Positions 1-11,086 of a DNA stretch of 64,000 nucleotides are shown here, piece after piece (the stretch's first letter is position 1; each line of letters begins with the position of its first letter). A program made the translations under genes and the position numbers. The notes under the pieces were generated by a model. It did not search any database, was not told the origin of the DNA, and worked only from the letters and a program-made list of their open reading frames with translations. Origin of the DNA: Chloranthus sessilifolius (Eukaryota > Streptophyta > Magnoliopsida > Chloranthales > Chloranthaceae); the NCBI GenBank assembly GCA_021018995.1, contig CM037587.1, forward strand, positions 10,065,366 through 10,129,365, given 5' to 3'.

Positions 1-16
1 TCACATTCCAGACTCT

Positions 17-26
17 TTATAAATAT
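17..26 (+). promoter_or_regulatory. TATA-like box upstream of a small 3' ORF
   Basis: A TTTATAAATA stretch lies about 65 bp before the ATG of the 71-aa ORF at 89. Its spacing would allow transcription start in the CT-rich leader at 50-80. Such motifs are common by chance in AT-rich plant DNA, so this is only a candidate promoter. Confidence 0.25.
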
Positions 27-88
27 GACCTTACATCTCCAGTACCTTAATCCCATTCCATCCTTCCTTCTCCATCAACCCGCTCACC

Positions 89-304
89 ATGACGAAACCA
101 ATAACTTGGGCAGAAATTTATCAGGCATTTGATAGGCTCCTTCAACGAGAAGCCGAAGAGATCTCCGCTCTTATAGAGGAGAAAATGCAACTGATAAATG
201 AACTCATCTCTCTCCTTCCCAAACCTGACGACAATGAAGACATACCACCACCATCTCCCAAGCGTCAGAAAGTTTCACCATCTACACCCTCTCCATCTTC
301 TTAA
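89..304 (+). CDS. 71-aa ORF of unknown function, 3' internal region of an LTR element
   Basis: An ATG-initiated frame encodes a 71-residue acidic protein. The N-terminal half (residues about 8-45) looks helical and possibly coiled-coil. The tail (about 48-71) is proline/serine-rich with a basic KRQK cluster near residue 58 that could act as a nuclear-localisation-like patch. I do not recognise the family. It sits between the left edge and a polypurine tract at 594, just before a 3.24-kb LTR, so it occupies the place where Athila-type and related elements carry an extra 3' ORF (known of those families). Whether it is such an ORF, the end of a longer frame, or chance cannot be decided because the element continues left of the window. 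Confidence 0.4.
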   Translation: MTKPITWAEIYQAFDRLLQREAEEISALIEEKMQLINELISLLPKPDDNEDIPPPSPKRQKVSPSTPSPSS

Positions 305-606
305 ACTTTTAGGATTATTTTCTGTAATGTAATAAGTTTTAGTTTTTTCCTTTTTCATGATTATCATTGTAAATACCACAGTAACCTATAGTGTGCGTGT
401 TACTAACCCCACTAACATTTTTGTTATTGATACTACGAGAATAATCGTGAGTATTTTCTCTCTAAGTTTGGGAAAAATACATATCTGGTAACAAAATTTT
501 TTTATTTTTTTCGGTATATTATCCGACTATCAATAATTAGTAAGGTTTTTGTCCCCTGTTTTGAATAATGAGGGCATTGTCCTATTTAAGTTTGGGGGGG
601 GGGGGG
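305..606 (+). other. 3' untranslated stretch ending in a polypurine tract
   Basis: There is no coding sequence. The stretch is AT-rich and ends in an uninterrupted run of 13 G at 594-606. A purine run directly before an LTR is the expected priming site for plus-strand DNA synthesis, and the LTR-like sequence starts at about 607. Confidence 0.5.
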
Positions 607-2525
607 ATACACTAACTTTTAACTTTTAGGAAAAAAAAATTATATAGTTTTATTTTTATAATCAGTTAATCATTATATGTGATTTATGATGAAAGTATGA
701 AAATCTAAAATTCTTAGCAATCCATCATAGTAGTAGTTCAAAATATCAAAATAAAAATAGTTGCAATTCAAAGAAAAGCATCTTTAGAATACTGTATTAG
801 ATGAATGTTTGAAACTATATGATTGATCTGAACTGTAAATATTTTAGATTATAGTGTCGAAATTATATACCCAGTGAGCTATAGAGCCTATTTCTACTTT
901 TATTCTAAGAAAGAGAGACTGTTTTTATTCATGCTATAAAATTCATTGAACTTCACAACTATTGCTGTCAAAATGAAATCTCATATTGCTGAAATTAGAA
1001 TCAAAATATTCTAAAAATATGATTATTTGTTTGTTTAGAACTATCTAGTAACTGTATCAAAGCAATAAGACATCCATATTAGTAAATCGTGAAAATGACC
1101 AAAGGCCATTTTTGTTAAACCAGAGCCAAAAAGCCAAAATCTCATAACATTTTATCTTTTAAACCCATATTAGAAGCTTAAATTGAAATTTTTTTTGTAC
1201 CATGATTAGATAAACCTTTAACCATATGTACTGCCTAAAGCTTTTTACCTTTAACCCTTACAATTTTTGAGAGTTTAGAATGCTAAAGAAGGGGAGAAGA
1301 GGGAGTGAAAGGAGTTTGTAAGAAATGGGTACAACTGAGAAGAAATACAATTGTACGAAAATATGGGAAAAAAAAAATAGAAAATCGTGAAAGATGATTT
1401 TAGAAAAAAAAAAAAGGAAAAGAAAAAAAATATATATAGAAAAGGAAAATGGGATTTGCAATAGAAAAAAAATGGGAAGAAGTTATCCGAAATTGGGATA
1501 CTTACTGATACTGATATGAGAAGAAAATAAAGAAGAAGATAGAAAAGGAAGAGCTAAATTCTCAGAATTTTTTAAATCTTTTTTACCTTTTTTCTTTGAA
1601 ACCTTCTAAACCCAAAGCCCCATTTTTCAAGACCTTTGTGATTTATAATTTGCAAGAATATGAGTCTAGTAGAGATATATAAATTAGATATTATGAATAA
1701 ATAAAGAAGTTATCTGAACAAAATTGATTATCCTTTCTATGAGATTTATTAGTTTATTGTCTCATGAAATTCATATATATATATATTATTGTGAGAACCC
1801 AAAATTTTGATTATTTTGAGAGTAAGCCGAAAAAGTGAGAATTTAAATGAAAATATTTTCTAAAAACTACAGTTTAGAAAAATCTATGATGAATAAACTT
1901 TTCACTTATATGGATACACTCTATGCTATAAAGAATTGAAATAATTGAGTTTTGATAAGAGGATAATTACGATGATGGAAAGTTAGGGATAATACAATTT
2001 TATATTTTTTGAAAATAATGAATATATAATGAATGATTGAGTATTTAGAATTAGTTTATAGTTTGAAATTTTTAGTTTAAAAAAAAAAAAAAAAAGTTTT
2101 GAAAAACCCAAAAATATTTTGAAGTTTGTAGGTAACTCTTTTTGAAAATTTTCAGGAGAATAGAACTCCTCCACTAGGAATCACCAAGGGGTTTAAAGGC
2201 TTATTACATCTGCTAAATGCAATCGTACTCCCTACGAAAGTAGCATTTAAATTTTTAGTTTAAAATATTTTATGTTTCCTTGTTTGCTAGGGACTAGCAA
2301 AACTTAAGTTTGCGGGTATGATCATTCATATAATTTACCATTTTATCACCCTCAACTTAGTGATGCTAAGAGTTAGTTTGTTATTAATAAGTTACTGATG
2401 TGCAGATATTTAAGATAAATAGAAAAAGAGAGTTTGAATGATAATCTTCGTTAAAATAAACTCAAAAGGCAGTAAGAAAGACGATTAAGTGATAAAGACA
2501 ATTAGCTTCCGATTGCAAGGAAGAA

Positions 2526-2749
2526 AATCGTGATTTACGATTCTACGCTATTGTTGTTGAAGTAAAGAAAGAAAGAAATGAGAAATCGTAATTTTACGAT
2601 TCTTTAGAAAAAAAGATTCTTCAAAAGCGAAAAAAGAGTAAAAGATGATATAAAAGGAAAGCGATTGTTTAGTATGAAAGCCAAAGAATAGAAAATCGTG
2701 ATTTACGATTTTCCAGAGAGAAAAGAATGAATAATCGTTATCTATGATT
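2526..2749 (+). repeat. Array of AATCGT..ACGATT palindromes in the LTR
   Basis: Near-palindromes occur at 2526-2542, 2584-2601, 2694-2710 and, degenerate, at 2733-2749. Each is AATCGT, 4-6 variable bases, then ACGATT. The reverse-orientation LTR carries the same motif at 48794-48810, 48906-48922 and 48945-48961, so it is a property of the family. Confidence 0.75.
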
Positions 2750-3089
2750 ATAGAGGCTTTGCTATTTATTAATGCTACTATTGATCACATGCATAGTACA
2801 CCGCCATAAACTGAATTAGAAGAATTCTACAATTAGAAGTCTTACTAATCATGGATCTGAAAAGATTAATGAAGATATATTTTCGAAGGATTCTGCTACT
2901 GTTAAGTAAAGAATATTCTAGAAGCATATCAGCCGATCAAACTAAAGAAAGAAGGAAAGATAAAATTAGAAGTAAAATTATATTAGGATAGTTTTTATTT
3001 CTTTTATTAGAATTAGAAGTCTTGTAAACCAACTCCTTATGATTTATAAATAAGAGAGCTCGGTATAGGAATAATCATTGAAGAAGAAT

Positions 3090-3600
3090 TCAGCATCAAT
3101 TGACGACTGAGGTTGGATTTTCTTCTGATCAAAGTAGTGTAACATATTTAGAGTAGTTTAGATATTAGAAGTTTCTCAAGAGCAATTGACGATTACAATT
3201 GAGTGCTGAAGATTAGTGTAGATATCTCTAATTTCTCAGAAGTAATTGACAACTCCGGCTGAGGGGTGGAGGGTATATTTTTACTTTGCTTTCTAGTTTA
3301 GATTTATTTTTATGTAAAATTTACAGCCTTGTAAACATCTTCAAGTTTTAATTTGAATTGACGACTCAGGTTAGAATTTGTAGATTAGTGTAACGGTATT
3401 TTATTTTTCATCTTCAATTTTCTAGAGTTTGATTGATGCCCAAATTTTGGTTGATTGTTGATTAGATTAAATCTATATTGATAGGATTTTAGTATTGATT
3501 GACGCCCAATGCTAGGAAACTAGATAGATAGTGTAACGGTATTGTTTAAATTCATAAATATCTGATAGCTGAAGATTGGGATTGACAACCTCAATTTGAA
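3090..3600 (+). repeat. Degenerate ATTGACGACT..AGTGTAACGGTATT repeats
   Basis: The 3' part of the LTR contains about six imperfect copies of a module that opens with ATTGACGACT-like sequence and closes with AGTGTAACGGTATT-like sequence, spaced 60-130 bp apart (for example near 3098, 3187, 3246, 3357, 3497 and 3582). The related minus-strand LTR carries the same series around 47950-48470. The function is unknown. Confidence 0.55.
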
Positions 3601-3846
3601 GGAGGATTTAGATTTATTTTATGCACTTAGTTTAATCAAAATTCTTTTATTCATATTTCTCCAGTAGATTAGATCTTTAAAGATAAATAGAAGTTTTTAA
3701 GATAAGAATTTAAGTAAAGAGATATAGATTATAGGTAAAAAGAGATAAAATAAACTTCCTCGTGGGAACGATCCTATGCTAGTACTATGATTTTCATTGT
3801 GCGCTTGTAATAGGTTAAGACTTTACTTTAATTAAATATATACACA

Positions 3847-5423
3847 TAAGAAGACAAGGTACTTACCCTCCGTCATCCCGTAGGGAAAGGAGGAGAAAAT
3901 TTTACGGACCCCACCCAAGGCATCCGTACCCAACCCGTCGCCAAGCCATGTCGTGGGTGGTTGATCCGACGTATGCTGATCCCGATTAATCCCCGCCATG
4001 TTCCCCGATACATTCCCATACAGAAGAAGTTTTTACATTCATCCCACTCACCCAACCCCCATTTATCGTCACTGGTCCCTTTGGTGCCCCCATATTCCCA
4101 TCCACCATCACTCAAACCCCCCTAACACCCCATTTACCCTCATTCACCAAAACCGTACCCATTTCCCCCTCCTCACCCACTCCTAACGTCCCTAATTTTT
4201 CCCATTTTTCCTCCACCCATACTCAAAACCCACCCCATTTTCCATCTCATCTTCCATCCACATCCATCCAAAATCCAACCCAATTTTCAACCTTTACCCA
4301 ATCCACCATGCCCCACACATACCCAATCTCCCTCCATCTACCCATACCACAACCATTTTTTCAAACCCACCACATATTCCCCCATCTACCCAAGTAATGC
4401 CCAATTTTATCGAGACCATGCCCAATTTTTCCCACACACCCATCTCATCCACACCCCACATTCCATCAGATGCACCATTTCCATCCACCCCCTCTCCCAA
4501 CCCAATGGCCATGATGGATGAGATGGTCAGGGCCTATACAAACTGGAAGGCCTCTCAAAGCATCCTCTCTCATCCACACCACACATCTCCCAACCCATCA
4601 TATACACTCCCAAGTCTCCATGCCTCTTTACCCCAAGCCCACCAAGGCCCAATGGCCCAAACCCCCATTATCCATACCATTCAGGGCTCCCATCAACCAT
4701 GGGACCATTGGAGTGGACCCCAATGGCCCTGACCCGCCAAGGCCCAAACCCCTAAGGCCCAATGTCCCAAACCCACCCAAGCCCTATGGCCCAAACCCAT
4801 CCAAGCTCCGTACCCTATACCCAAACCCCTAAGGCCCAATGTCCCAAACCCACCCAAGCCCTATGGCCCAAACCCATCCAAGCTCCGTACCCTATACCCA
4901 AGGCCCAAACCATAGAGCCACATATCCACATCGTCCACAATTCCCTCAACATCTCACTCACCCACAACCCCCATACCTGGCCCAATACGGGAATTTATCT
5001 CATACCATTCATCAACCCCAATTCACCCATCCCCCTGCATCTCAAACTCATCCCCAGGGATTCCTCCAAGCACAGTGGCCTCATCAGGCCCTAACCCAAA
5101 ATCTGACCTCCACTCACCCTATCACTCCACAAAACTTCCCCCATGTACAGTAGTCCCACCTAGCACCCATCAAGACCACCCAACACCAATAAGAAAATCT
5201 CACCCCTCCCCTGTTTTATGAAGACCCACAATATGAGGAATATGAGATCAGAAATAGCGGGGCTTATATGGCGACACACACAAATATCAATCCTCCACTA
5301 CCCGTGATCACCAACCCACAGGAAGCATAAAGTGAATGGAAGCCACCCGTTGAAAGATTGCCCCCACAATCCAAAGAATCAGAGCAGTTGAAGGAACAAC
5401 AAGACAAGATCCAGAAATAATTA
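3847..5423 (+). pseudogene. Tat-type Ty3/gypsy gag N-terminal region, proline-rich and degenerate
   Basis: Between the LTR end and the recognisable capsid lies a very C-rich, G-poor region whose plus-strand frames read as proline/serine/threonine/histidine-rich low-complexity protein, with many stops. An acidic, glutamine-rich stretch at about 5264-5420 leads in frame into the capsid domain. This fits the disordered N-terminal gag extension of Tat-type elements (inference from position). No upstream LTR or primer-binding site belonging to this element is visible, so its 5' end was probably lost when the preceding LTR element inserted. Confidence 0.5.
4751..4904 (+). repeat. 77-bp perfect tandem duplication
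   Basis: The unit starting CCTAAGGCCCAATG at 4751 is repeated, apparently without change, from 4828. It lies in the proline-rich gag leader. A 77-bp period is not a multiple of 3, so the duplication itself shifts the frame, consistent with loss of coding constraint. Confidence 0.8.
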
Positions 5424-6071
5424 ATGAAGATGGGTGGAGCAGAGATCCATGCCACGGACTTTTCTGACCTATGCCTGTTTTTTGAAGTTTCCTTACCCCC
5501 AAAATTCAATGTATTGATCTTTGATAAATATAATGGCATGGGCAACCCCATTGCACATCTCAAGTCCTACTGTGTTGACATGTGCCAGTATGGAGGGGAT
5601 GAGGGTTTGCTCATAAAGGCCATCCAGAAGAGCCTTACGAGCCCAACTTTAAGGTGGTTCACTTCGATAGAACCTTCAATGATCAAAACGTGGAAGGATC
5701 TGACCCACCTATTCCAAGAGCAAGATGTCTACAACATAGACATTGAACCCAAAAAATCAGACCTAGCCCGGCTAAAGCAAATGACCGATGAAGCATTCAG
5801 TGATTATCTTAGGTGATGGAGGGCACTGACATCTCAGGTCAGGAACAGAATACCCGATGATGAGCAGATTGAAATGATCTCGAAAAATACCCTGCCAGTC
5901 ATCTCAGACTTCTTGGTATACCAACAACAGTCTAACTTTGCTTATTTGGTGAGGAACGTCAATCGCTGCAAAGATGCGATAAGAGAAGGGAAGTTAAACA
6001 AAACTACAAATAGTGGAGTCCGGAGGTTCACTGATCAGAGGAATGAAAGAAGAACTGGGGCAGATGTATAG
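5424..6071 (+). pseudogene. Tat-type gag capsid domain
   Basis: One frame encodes a retrotransposon gag (UBN2/gag-type) domain: a KFNVLIFDKYNGMGNPIAHL-like opening at about residues 28-47, the RWFTSIEPSMIKTW block at about 78-91 and a LARLKQ..FSDYLR block at the end of the first segment. An in-frame TGA at 5814 interrupts it, after which the same frame continues with the C-terminal capsid helices to a TAG at 6069. Capsid protein packages the element RNA into virus-like particles. The FDKY.G.G.P..HL pattern is characteristic of the Tat/Ogre side of Ty3/gypsy. The gene is dead as it stands. Confidence 0.8.
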
Positions 6072-7239
6072 ACAGTCCTAAGTACGCAACCCAATACCAG
6101 TACAACCCCGTTCCAGTTTAGGGCAGCCCAGCCAGCCCCAACCCGAAGCAAGCCGATGTAGAGAATCGGAAATGGATAGGAGGCATAGATGACCTCGAAA
6201 CAAAGAAAAGCTCATTTTGATCGAGTTTTCACACCCTTGGGGCAATCACTGAATATCTTGTTGCCCTTGTTAATTGAAAAAGGTTTAGTCATAGCACTCC
6301 AGTCACGACCCCCGCCGAATCCGATCCTGAGAAATTATGACCCCAACACCCATTGCAACTTTCACCAACGGCCAATTCATTCCCCTTAAAACATGCGATA
6401 CAAGACTTGATAGAGGTCAATAAAATCTTCCCTCTGGCACTTCCCCAGGCCAACCAGCACTCGAATGTACACCAGGTGTCGCTACCACCACACCCACCAG
6501 GGGGAGCAGGCCCAAGACCAATTGTCAGCATGATAGAGGAGGATGATGAGGAATTTGACCCATCATAATATATCCGCACTCGAGAAGATTTTATAGCACC
6601 GCGGCAGAAGGACCGGGAGGATCGAAGCATTGGGGTGGTCGAGCCTTTGAATTTGGCTTATTACTTTCCTAACCCCACACCACAAGTGGAACCCTTAGAT
6701 CTGAGGATATATCTCCCATCACCGGCTCCCATCAACTACGTCCAAATCAATTCCTACCAACCATATACAGCAACCCCTACCAATTATTAGATAGCCATTC
6801 TTTCCCCATGTCATCCCCCGATACTGATTAATTATCAATGGCCTACCCCTATCACACCACCCCCAATACAGCCTTTCACAATCCCCACCAACCCTACGTG
6901 GCCCACTTTTTCCACTCCCCCAACCCATCCAATAGAGGTTAACCAGGTGTTGTCCACTCATCCTAATCCACCAACCCAAATACCTCTAAGGCCTGCAATT
7001 GCTCCATTTTGAATCTCGGGGCTAACCTACGACCTCTCCTTCAGGTCCTGCTCAGTTATGAACAGACAGATATCAATGCCAGTAGCAGCAAAGAGGGGGC
7101 AGTGAATTTCATCACTTGATTGGGAAAAATCCCCAAACCACCGAAAGTACCAGCACCAGTCTGGCCAGAAGGAAAGAAAGAAACTACTGCAGTGAACCCT
7201 TTCGAGAAAATGGGCCGAGAGCACATATTATAAACTCAG
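6072..7239 (+). pseudogene. Tat-type gag C-terminal region with partial zinc-knuckle-like motif
   Basis: The frames here are broken by stops and shifts, but segments are recognisable. An HCNFHQRPIH stretch near 6351-6380 resembles the CxxH-type finger of Tat gag proteins, followed in another frame by KHAIQDLIEVNKIF (about 6392-6430) and an acidic SMIEEDDEEFDPS segment ending at 6567. The rest is proline-rich linker. At about 7130-7260 the reading resumes with the conserved lead-in to the protease. No complete finger remains. Confidence 0.6.
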
Positions 7240-7584
7240 TTGAAGAGAATGTCAGCCCACATCACAGTTTGGGATCTATTAATGACATCCCCTCTTCACT
7301 TTCAGGCTTTGATGGGGGCATTAAAAAATGTGCATGTATCTATCCAAGTAAGCCCCGACGAGGTAGGACAGATAATTGGGCAGGCGTTGGCTCCCAATGC
7401 CATCACTTTTTCCGATGCCGATCTGCCAGACGAAGGAAATAATCATTCCAAACCCCTCAATATCATTATAGAAACTAGAAACTTGGTAATCCCATTGGTA
7501 TTGATCGACAATGGATCTGCTTTGAACGTGTGCCCTCTGAGAAATACTATCAGGATAGGGGTAGATCCTTCCATGATGAGATGA
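7240..7584 (+). pseudogene. Retroelement aspartic protease domain, Tat type
   Basis: A 114-codon frame carries the protease core. The active-site loop reads IDNGSALNVCP, with D90-N91-G92 at 7507-7515. Retropepsins normally have D-T-G or D-S-G; D-x-GSA-N variants are familiar in Tat-type elements, so this may be a lineage feature rather than damage. The domain would mature the gag-pol polyprotein. The C-terminal half of the fold continues past the TGA at 7582 in a decayed state (7585-7740). It shares its frame with the G-patch downstream. Confidence 0.7.
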
Positions 7585-8004
7585 TTAAGAACAAGCGCCA
7601 GGGGATTTGATAACACAAGAAGAGAAATAATCTGAAAAGTCGATCTTGAGGTCATAATTGGGCCAATGGCCTTTTTCATACCATTCCAGGTAATGGACAT
7701 CAAATCCTCATTCAATCTGCTTTTAGGACGCCCATGGTTACATGAGGTCGGGGCAATACCTTCAACTCTACACCAGAAGCTTAGATTTATGTCTGAATAA
7801 AAGATCGTCACCATTATGGGTGAGGGGAAGGACGAGAGAGAGAAAGCTTCCCACAGCATTGAAAAACCCAAAGTATTGGATGTGTCACACACAAGCGAAG
7901 ACACAGATGTCCATAGCTTTGAGTATGATGTATCGATAGTAATCCCTGAGCCTCTCAAAAGGATCATTATAAAAATTGGTGGAGGAATGGTTGTAGCAGT
8001 AGCC

Positions 8005-8300
8005 ATGCTTTAGAAATTGGGCTATCAGAAAGGAAAGGGATTGGGACCCCGATTGTAAGGCAGAAAGGAGCCAGTCAGGGCCAAGGGCGGACAACAAGTC
8101 AGATTTGGGTTAGGTTACAAACCCACCGAAGAAGAGGTCCGAGAGGCCAAGGAGAAGGCCCGAACCGTACCTGTTGCTAAAGCCCGGGGAATCAACCTAA
8201 AAGAGGAACCCCGTCCTAGGCCTCACATCCGAAATACCTTCGTGAGCGCATGGATATTAAAGATTGATCAGAATGGGGCAACGTAACTAACCCCACACAA
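8005..8300 (+). pseudogene. G-patch domain between protease and RT
   Basis: In frame with the protease, and interrupted by TAG at about 8011 and TAA at about 8056, the sequence reads KLGYQKGKGLGPRL followed by GRKEPV and FGLGYKPT. The spaced glycines and GYxxGxGLG core are the G-patch signature. A G-patch between protease and RT is known from some retroviruses and plant Tat-type elements, where it is proposed to bind RNA or assist reverse transcription. A basic/acidic linker with EEEVREAKEKAR follows to about 8284. Confidence 0.65.
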
Positions 8301-8869
8301 ACTGACAGCCCCTGTCCACCCTACAAATCCTCAAATTATCCCCCCTAACCTGGAAATAGACCTAGCCACTCTGTCCCTTTTTGAGGAAGAGTTTTCCATA
8401 CCTGCACAATCTCCTCCTATGGTAAACCACCACAGGACCTTGCTGACATTTGAGGACAGAGTCCCAAACGAACCCAAGATCAACATGATGGAGGCTGATT
8501 CCAAAGAGTCATGTCAATCAGCCTCCTCCATCCAAATAGGTAAAGGGGCAGCACCACAGGTAAGGAATTGGGCCCCTATGCCCCTAACTCTGGAAGCATC
8601 AAGTGGCCTGAAATTCAGCACTAGCTTTCAAAAAAAAATTACCTATAAAAAGTGAGGTGAGCCCTTGGCAGGCAATACCGTGTATATATAGGGACCCGCT
8701 TTGCCAAGGGCTTATTTCAAAAGAAAAAGAAAAATAAAAAAAAATAAAAGAAATATAAAATAATCCAAAAAAATTATCTTTCAAAATTCTCGAGAAAATC
8801 AAAGAAAATGATGCCTTAATTGAAAAACTCGTCCCACGTGAAATCGACCCCTTCCCTGTAGAAATATAA
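8301..8869 (+). other. Linker between G-patch and RT, with inverted repeat and A-rich tract
   Basis: No recognisable domain is present. Positions 8662-8712 contain an inverted repeat (GCCCTTGGCA against TGCCAAGGGC) around a short AT-rich spacer. Positions 8712-8790 are A-rich low-complexity sequence. In Tat elements this region is a poorly conserved polyprotein linker. Confidence 0.5.
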
Positions 8870-11086
8870 GAAGAGGTAAGAGTCACGAGTCTGGACGAGA
8901 AAATCCCCATCGAGGAACTACCCATTGAGCTCCTTGAACGGTACACTGATTTTGAGCATGGCCCTACCCTTATTGTTGAAGAAACAGAGGACGTCAATCT
9001 AGGGACCGAGGAGATTCCTAGAATAACTAAGATTAGAATATCACTATCTCCCGAGGAAAGAAGCAACATAATTGATTTCCTTCTATCATACCAAGACATC
9101 TTCGCATGGTCATATGAGGACATGCCTGGTCTAGATACCGAGTTGGTCGAGCATGATTTGCCACTCTATCCAGATGTCAAGCCAGTCAAGCAGAAGTTAA
9201 GATGTCTCCATCCAGAGTGGATGATAAAAATAAAACATGAGGTCATCAAGCAGTATGACGTGGGGTTTCTCATGGTCTCTAAATACCCACAGTGGCTATC
9301 CAATATCATCTCAGAACCGAAGAAGGATGGAAAGGTTTGCATGTTCATCGACTTCAGAAGCCTAAACAAGGCGAGCCCAAAGGATGACTTCCCGTTGCCA
9401 CACATCGATATATTGGTCGATAACACTGCTAGGCATGGGATGCTCTCATTTATGGACAGATTCTCAGGGTACAATCAGATTAAGATGGCAGAAGCAGACC
9501 GAGGGAAGACAGTGTTCATCACTTCGTGGGGAACTTTCTGTTACCGAGTCATGCCATTTGGATTAAAGAATGTCGAAACCTATCAGAGAGCTATGACGAC
9601 ACTATTCTACGACATGATGCACTGAAAAATTAAGGTTTACATTGACGACATGATAGTTAAGTCACCAAAAAGAATTGATCATCTGATAAACCTCTAAAAG
9701 CTATTTGAGAGGCTGAGAAAATACAGATTGCACCCGAATCCCCAAAAATGTGCATTCGGCACCATGTCAGGAAAGCTGTTAGGCTTCATCGTCAGCAAAA
9801 GAGGCATCGAGGTTGACCCAATGAAAGTAAAGGCCATCATTGAAATGCCACTACCATCTATCGAGAAAGAAGTCAGAGGCTTCTTGGGCAGAATACAGTA
9901 CATCAGTCGATTCATTACACGGCTAACTCCTATCTGCACGCCGATCTTCAAGTTACTAAGAAAAGATTCGCCCGTTGAATGGAACGACGACTGTCAAGCA
10001 ACATTCGATAAAATCAAGAGTTACCTTCTCAACCCGCCAGTGTTGGTACCACCTAAGCCAGGGAGACCACTCTTATTGTAACTCTCTACAACAGAAGTTT
10101 CGATGGGATGCATCCTAGGGCAGCATGCTGAGACAGGAAGAGGAGAGCAGGCCATCTACTATCTCAGGAAGAAATTTATCGATTACGAGACACCCTATTC
10201 TCATCTAGAGAAAGCATGTCTAGCTCTCGTGTGGGCCACACAGAGGCTCCGTCATTACTTGCTATCTCAAGCCATTCTACTACTGGCACGAATGGATCCG
10301 CTAAAGTACTTGTTTGAGAAGCCCGCTCTCACTGGTCGAACTGCATGTTGACAGCTTCTGTTATCCGAATTTGACATCACGTATGTCACTCAGAAGTTGA
10401 TCAAGGGGCAAGCACTCGCTGATCATCTTATCGAGAATCCTTTACCTAATTATGAGCCTTTGAGAACTGAGTTCCCTGATGAAGACATCTTGTACATGAC
10501 AGAGGATGACACAAAAGAGGCAGAGAATTCTTGGGTAATGCACTTTGACGGAGCAACCAATGCCGAGGGCTAAGGGGTCGGTGCTATTTTGATTTTGCCA
10601 AAAGGATTTCATGTGTCAATCTCAATCAAGCTTAATTTCCCTTCCACTAACAACATGGCCGAGTATGAAGCCTGTACAACTAGCCTACAAGCAGCCTTAA
10701 ACCTGAATGCAACGCATCTCAGGGTGTTTGGCAATTCACAGTTGATCATATGTCAGACAAACAGAGATTGAAAGATGAAGGATAAGAAGCTAATCCCATA
10801 CCATGAGCACCTCGAAGATCTAATAGCATGCTTCGATGATGTTACCTTCTCCTATATCCCGCATGTAAGAAATCGCTTTGCCGATGCACTAGCAACGTTG
10901 GCATCGATGGTAGAAATTTCCTTTGGTGTCAAGATGAAGCCAATCATGATCGAACAAAGGAATGAGCAGGCCTCCTGCCTCTAGATCGAGGGATCAACAA
11001 AGCCTGATGATGAGCCACCATGGTTCTTAGATATTAAGAATTTACTTGAAACTTGAGCTTTCCCAAAGGGTACGTGTGCAACCGTG
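8870..11086 (+). pseudogene. Tat-type pol: RT, RNase H, second archaeal-type RNase H, truncated integrase
   Basis: A single frame runs about 2.2 kb with eight nonsense codons (9623, 9695, 10079, 10349, 10571, 10769, 10982, 11054) and no frameshift that I can see. RT is recognisable from the pre-RT segment FAWSYEDMPGL, PKKDGKVCMFIDFRSLNK, the SFMDRFSGYNQI block, VMPFGLKN and the catalytic YIDD at 9638-9649. A first RNase H follows (about 10040-10340). A second one (about 10528-10910) has WVMHFDGATN, the NNMAEYEA block and a RFADALA ending, as in the archaeal-type RNase H of the Tat lineage. The frame then reads WFLDIKN, the entry to integrase, and stops matching at about 11087. No integrase follows. 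Confidence 0.85.

Larger units (their letters stand above)
607..3846 (+). mobile_element. Long LTR, plus strand (Athila/Tat-like, about 3.24 kb)
   Basis: This noncoding block starts after the G-run and ends near ATATATACACA. Its 3' part carries a CTCGTGGGAACGATCC-type stretch at about 3758-3775, resembling a motif I associate with Athila-like LTRs (recall, not verified). The strongest evidence that it is an LTR is a second copy in reverse orientation at 47739-50704 plus 59575-59815, colinear over the whole length and about 3.2 kb once its insertions are removed. The start is preceded by a polypurine tract, so this is probably the 3' LTR of an element whose body lies left of the window. The exact 5' boundary is uncertain because it is not a canonical TG. 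Confidence 0.7.

Noticed and set aside
3873-4512. Long minus-strand and overlapping plus-strand frames in C-rich sequence
   Set aside because: Strong base skew (very few G on the plus strand) removes stops by composition. The proteins are low-complexity and no homologous domain is visible on the minus strand.
7443-8006. 187-codon minus-strand frame opposite protease and G-patch
   Set aside because: It mirrors the plus-strand polyprotein region, has no recognisable domain, and the plus strand explains the sequence.
8599-9123. 174-codon minus-strand frame opposite the pre-RT region
   Set aside because: Antisense of the Tat pol linker and A-rich tract; hydrophobic runs come from the poly-A region read in reverse.
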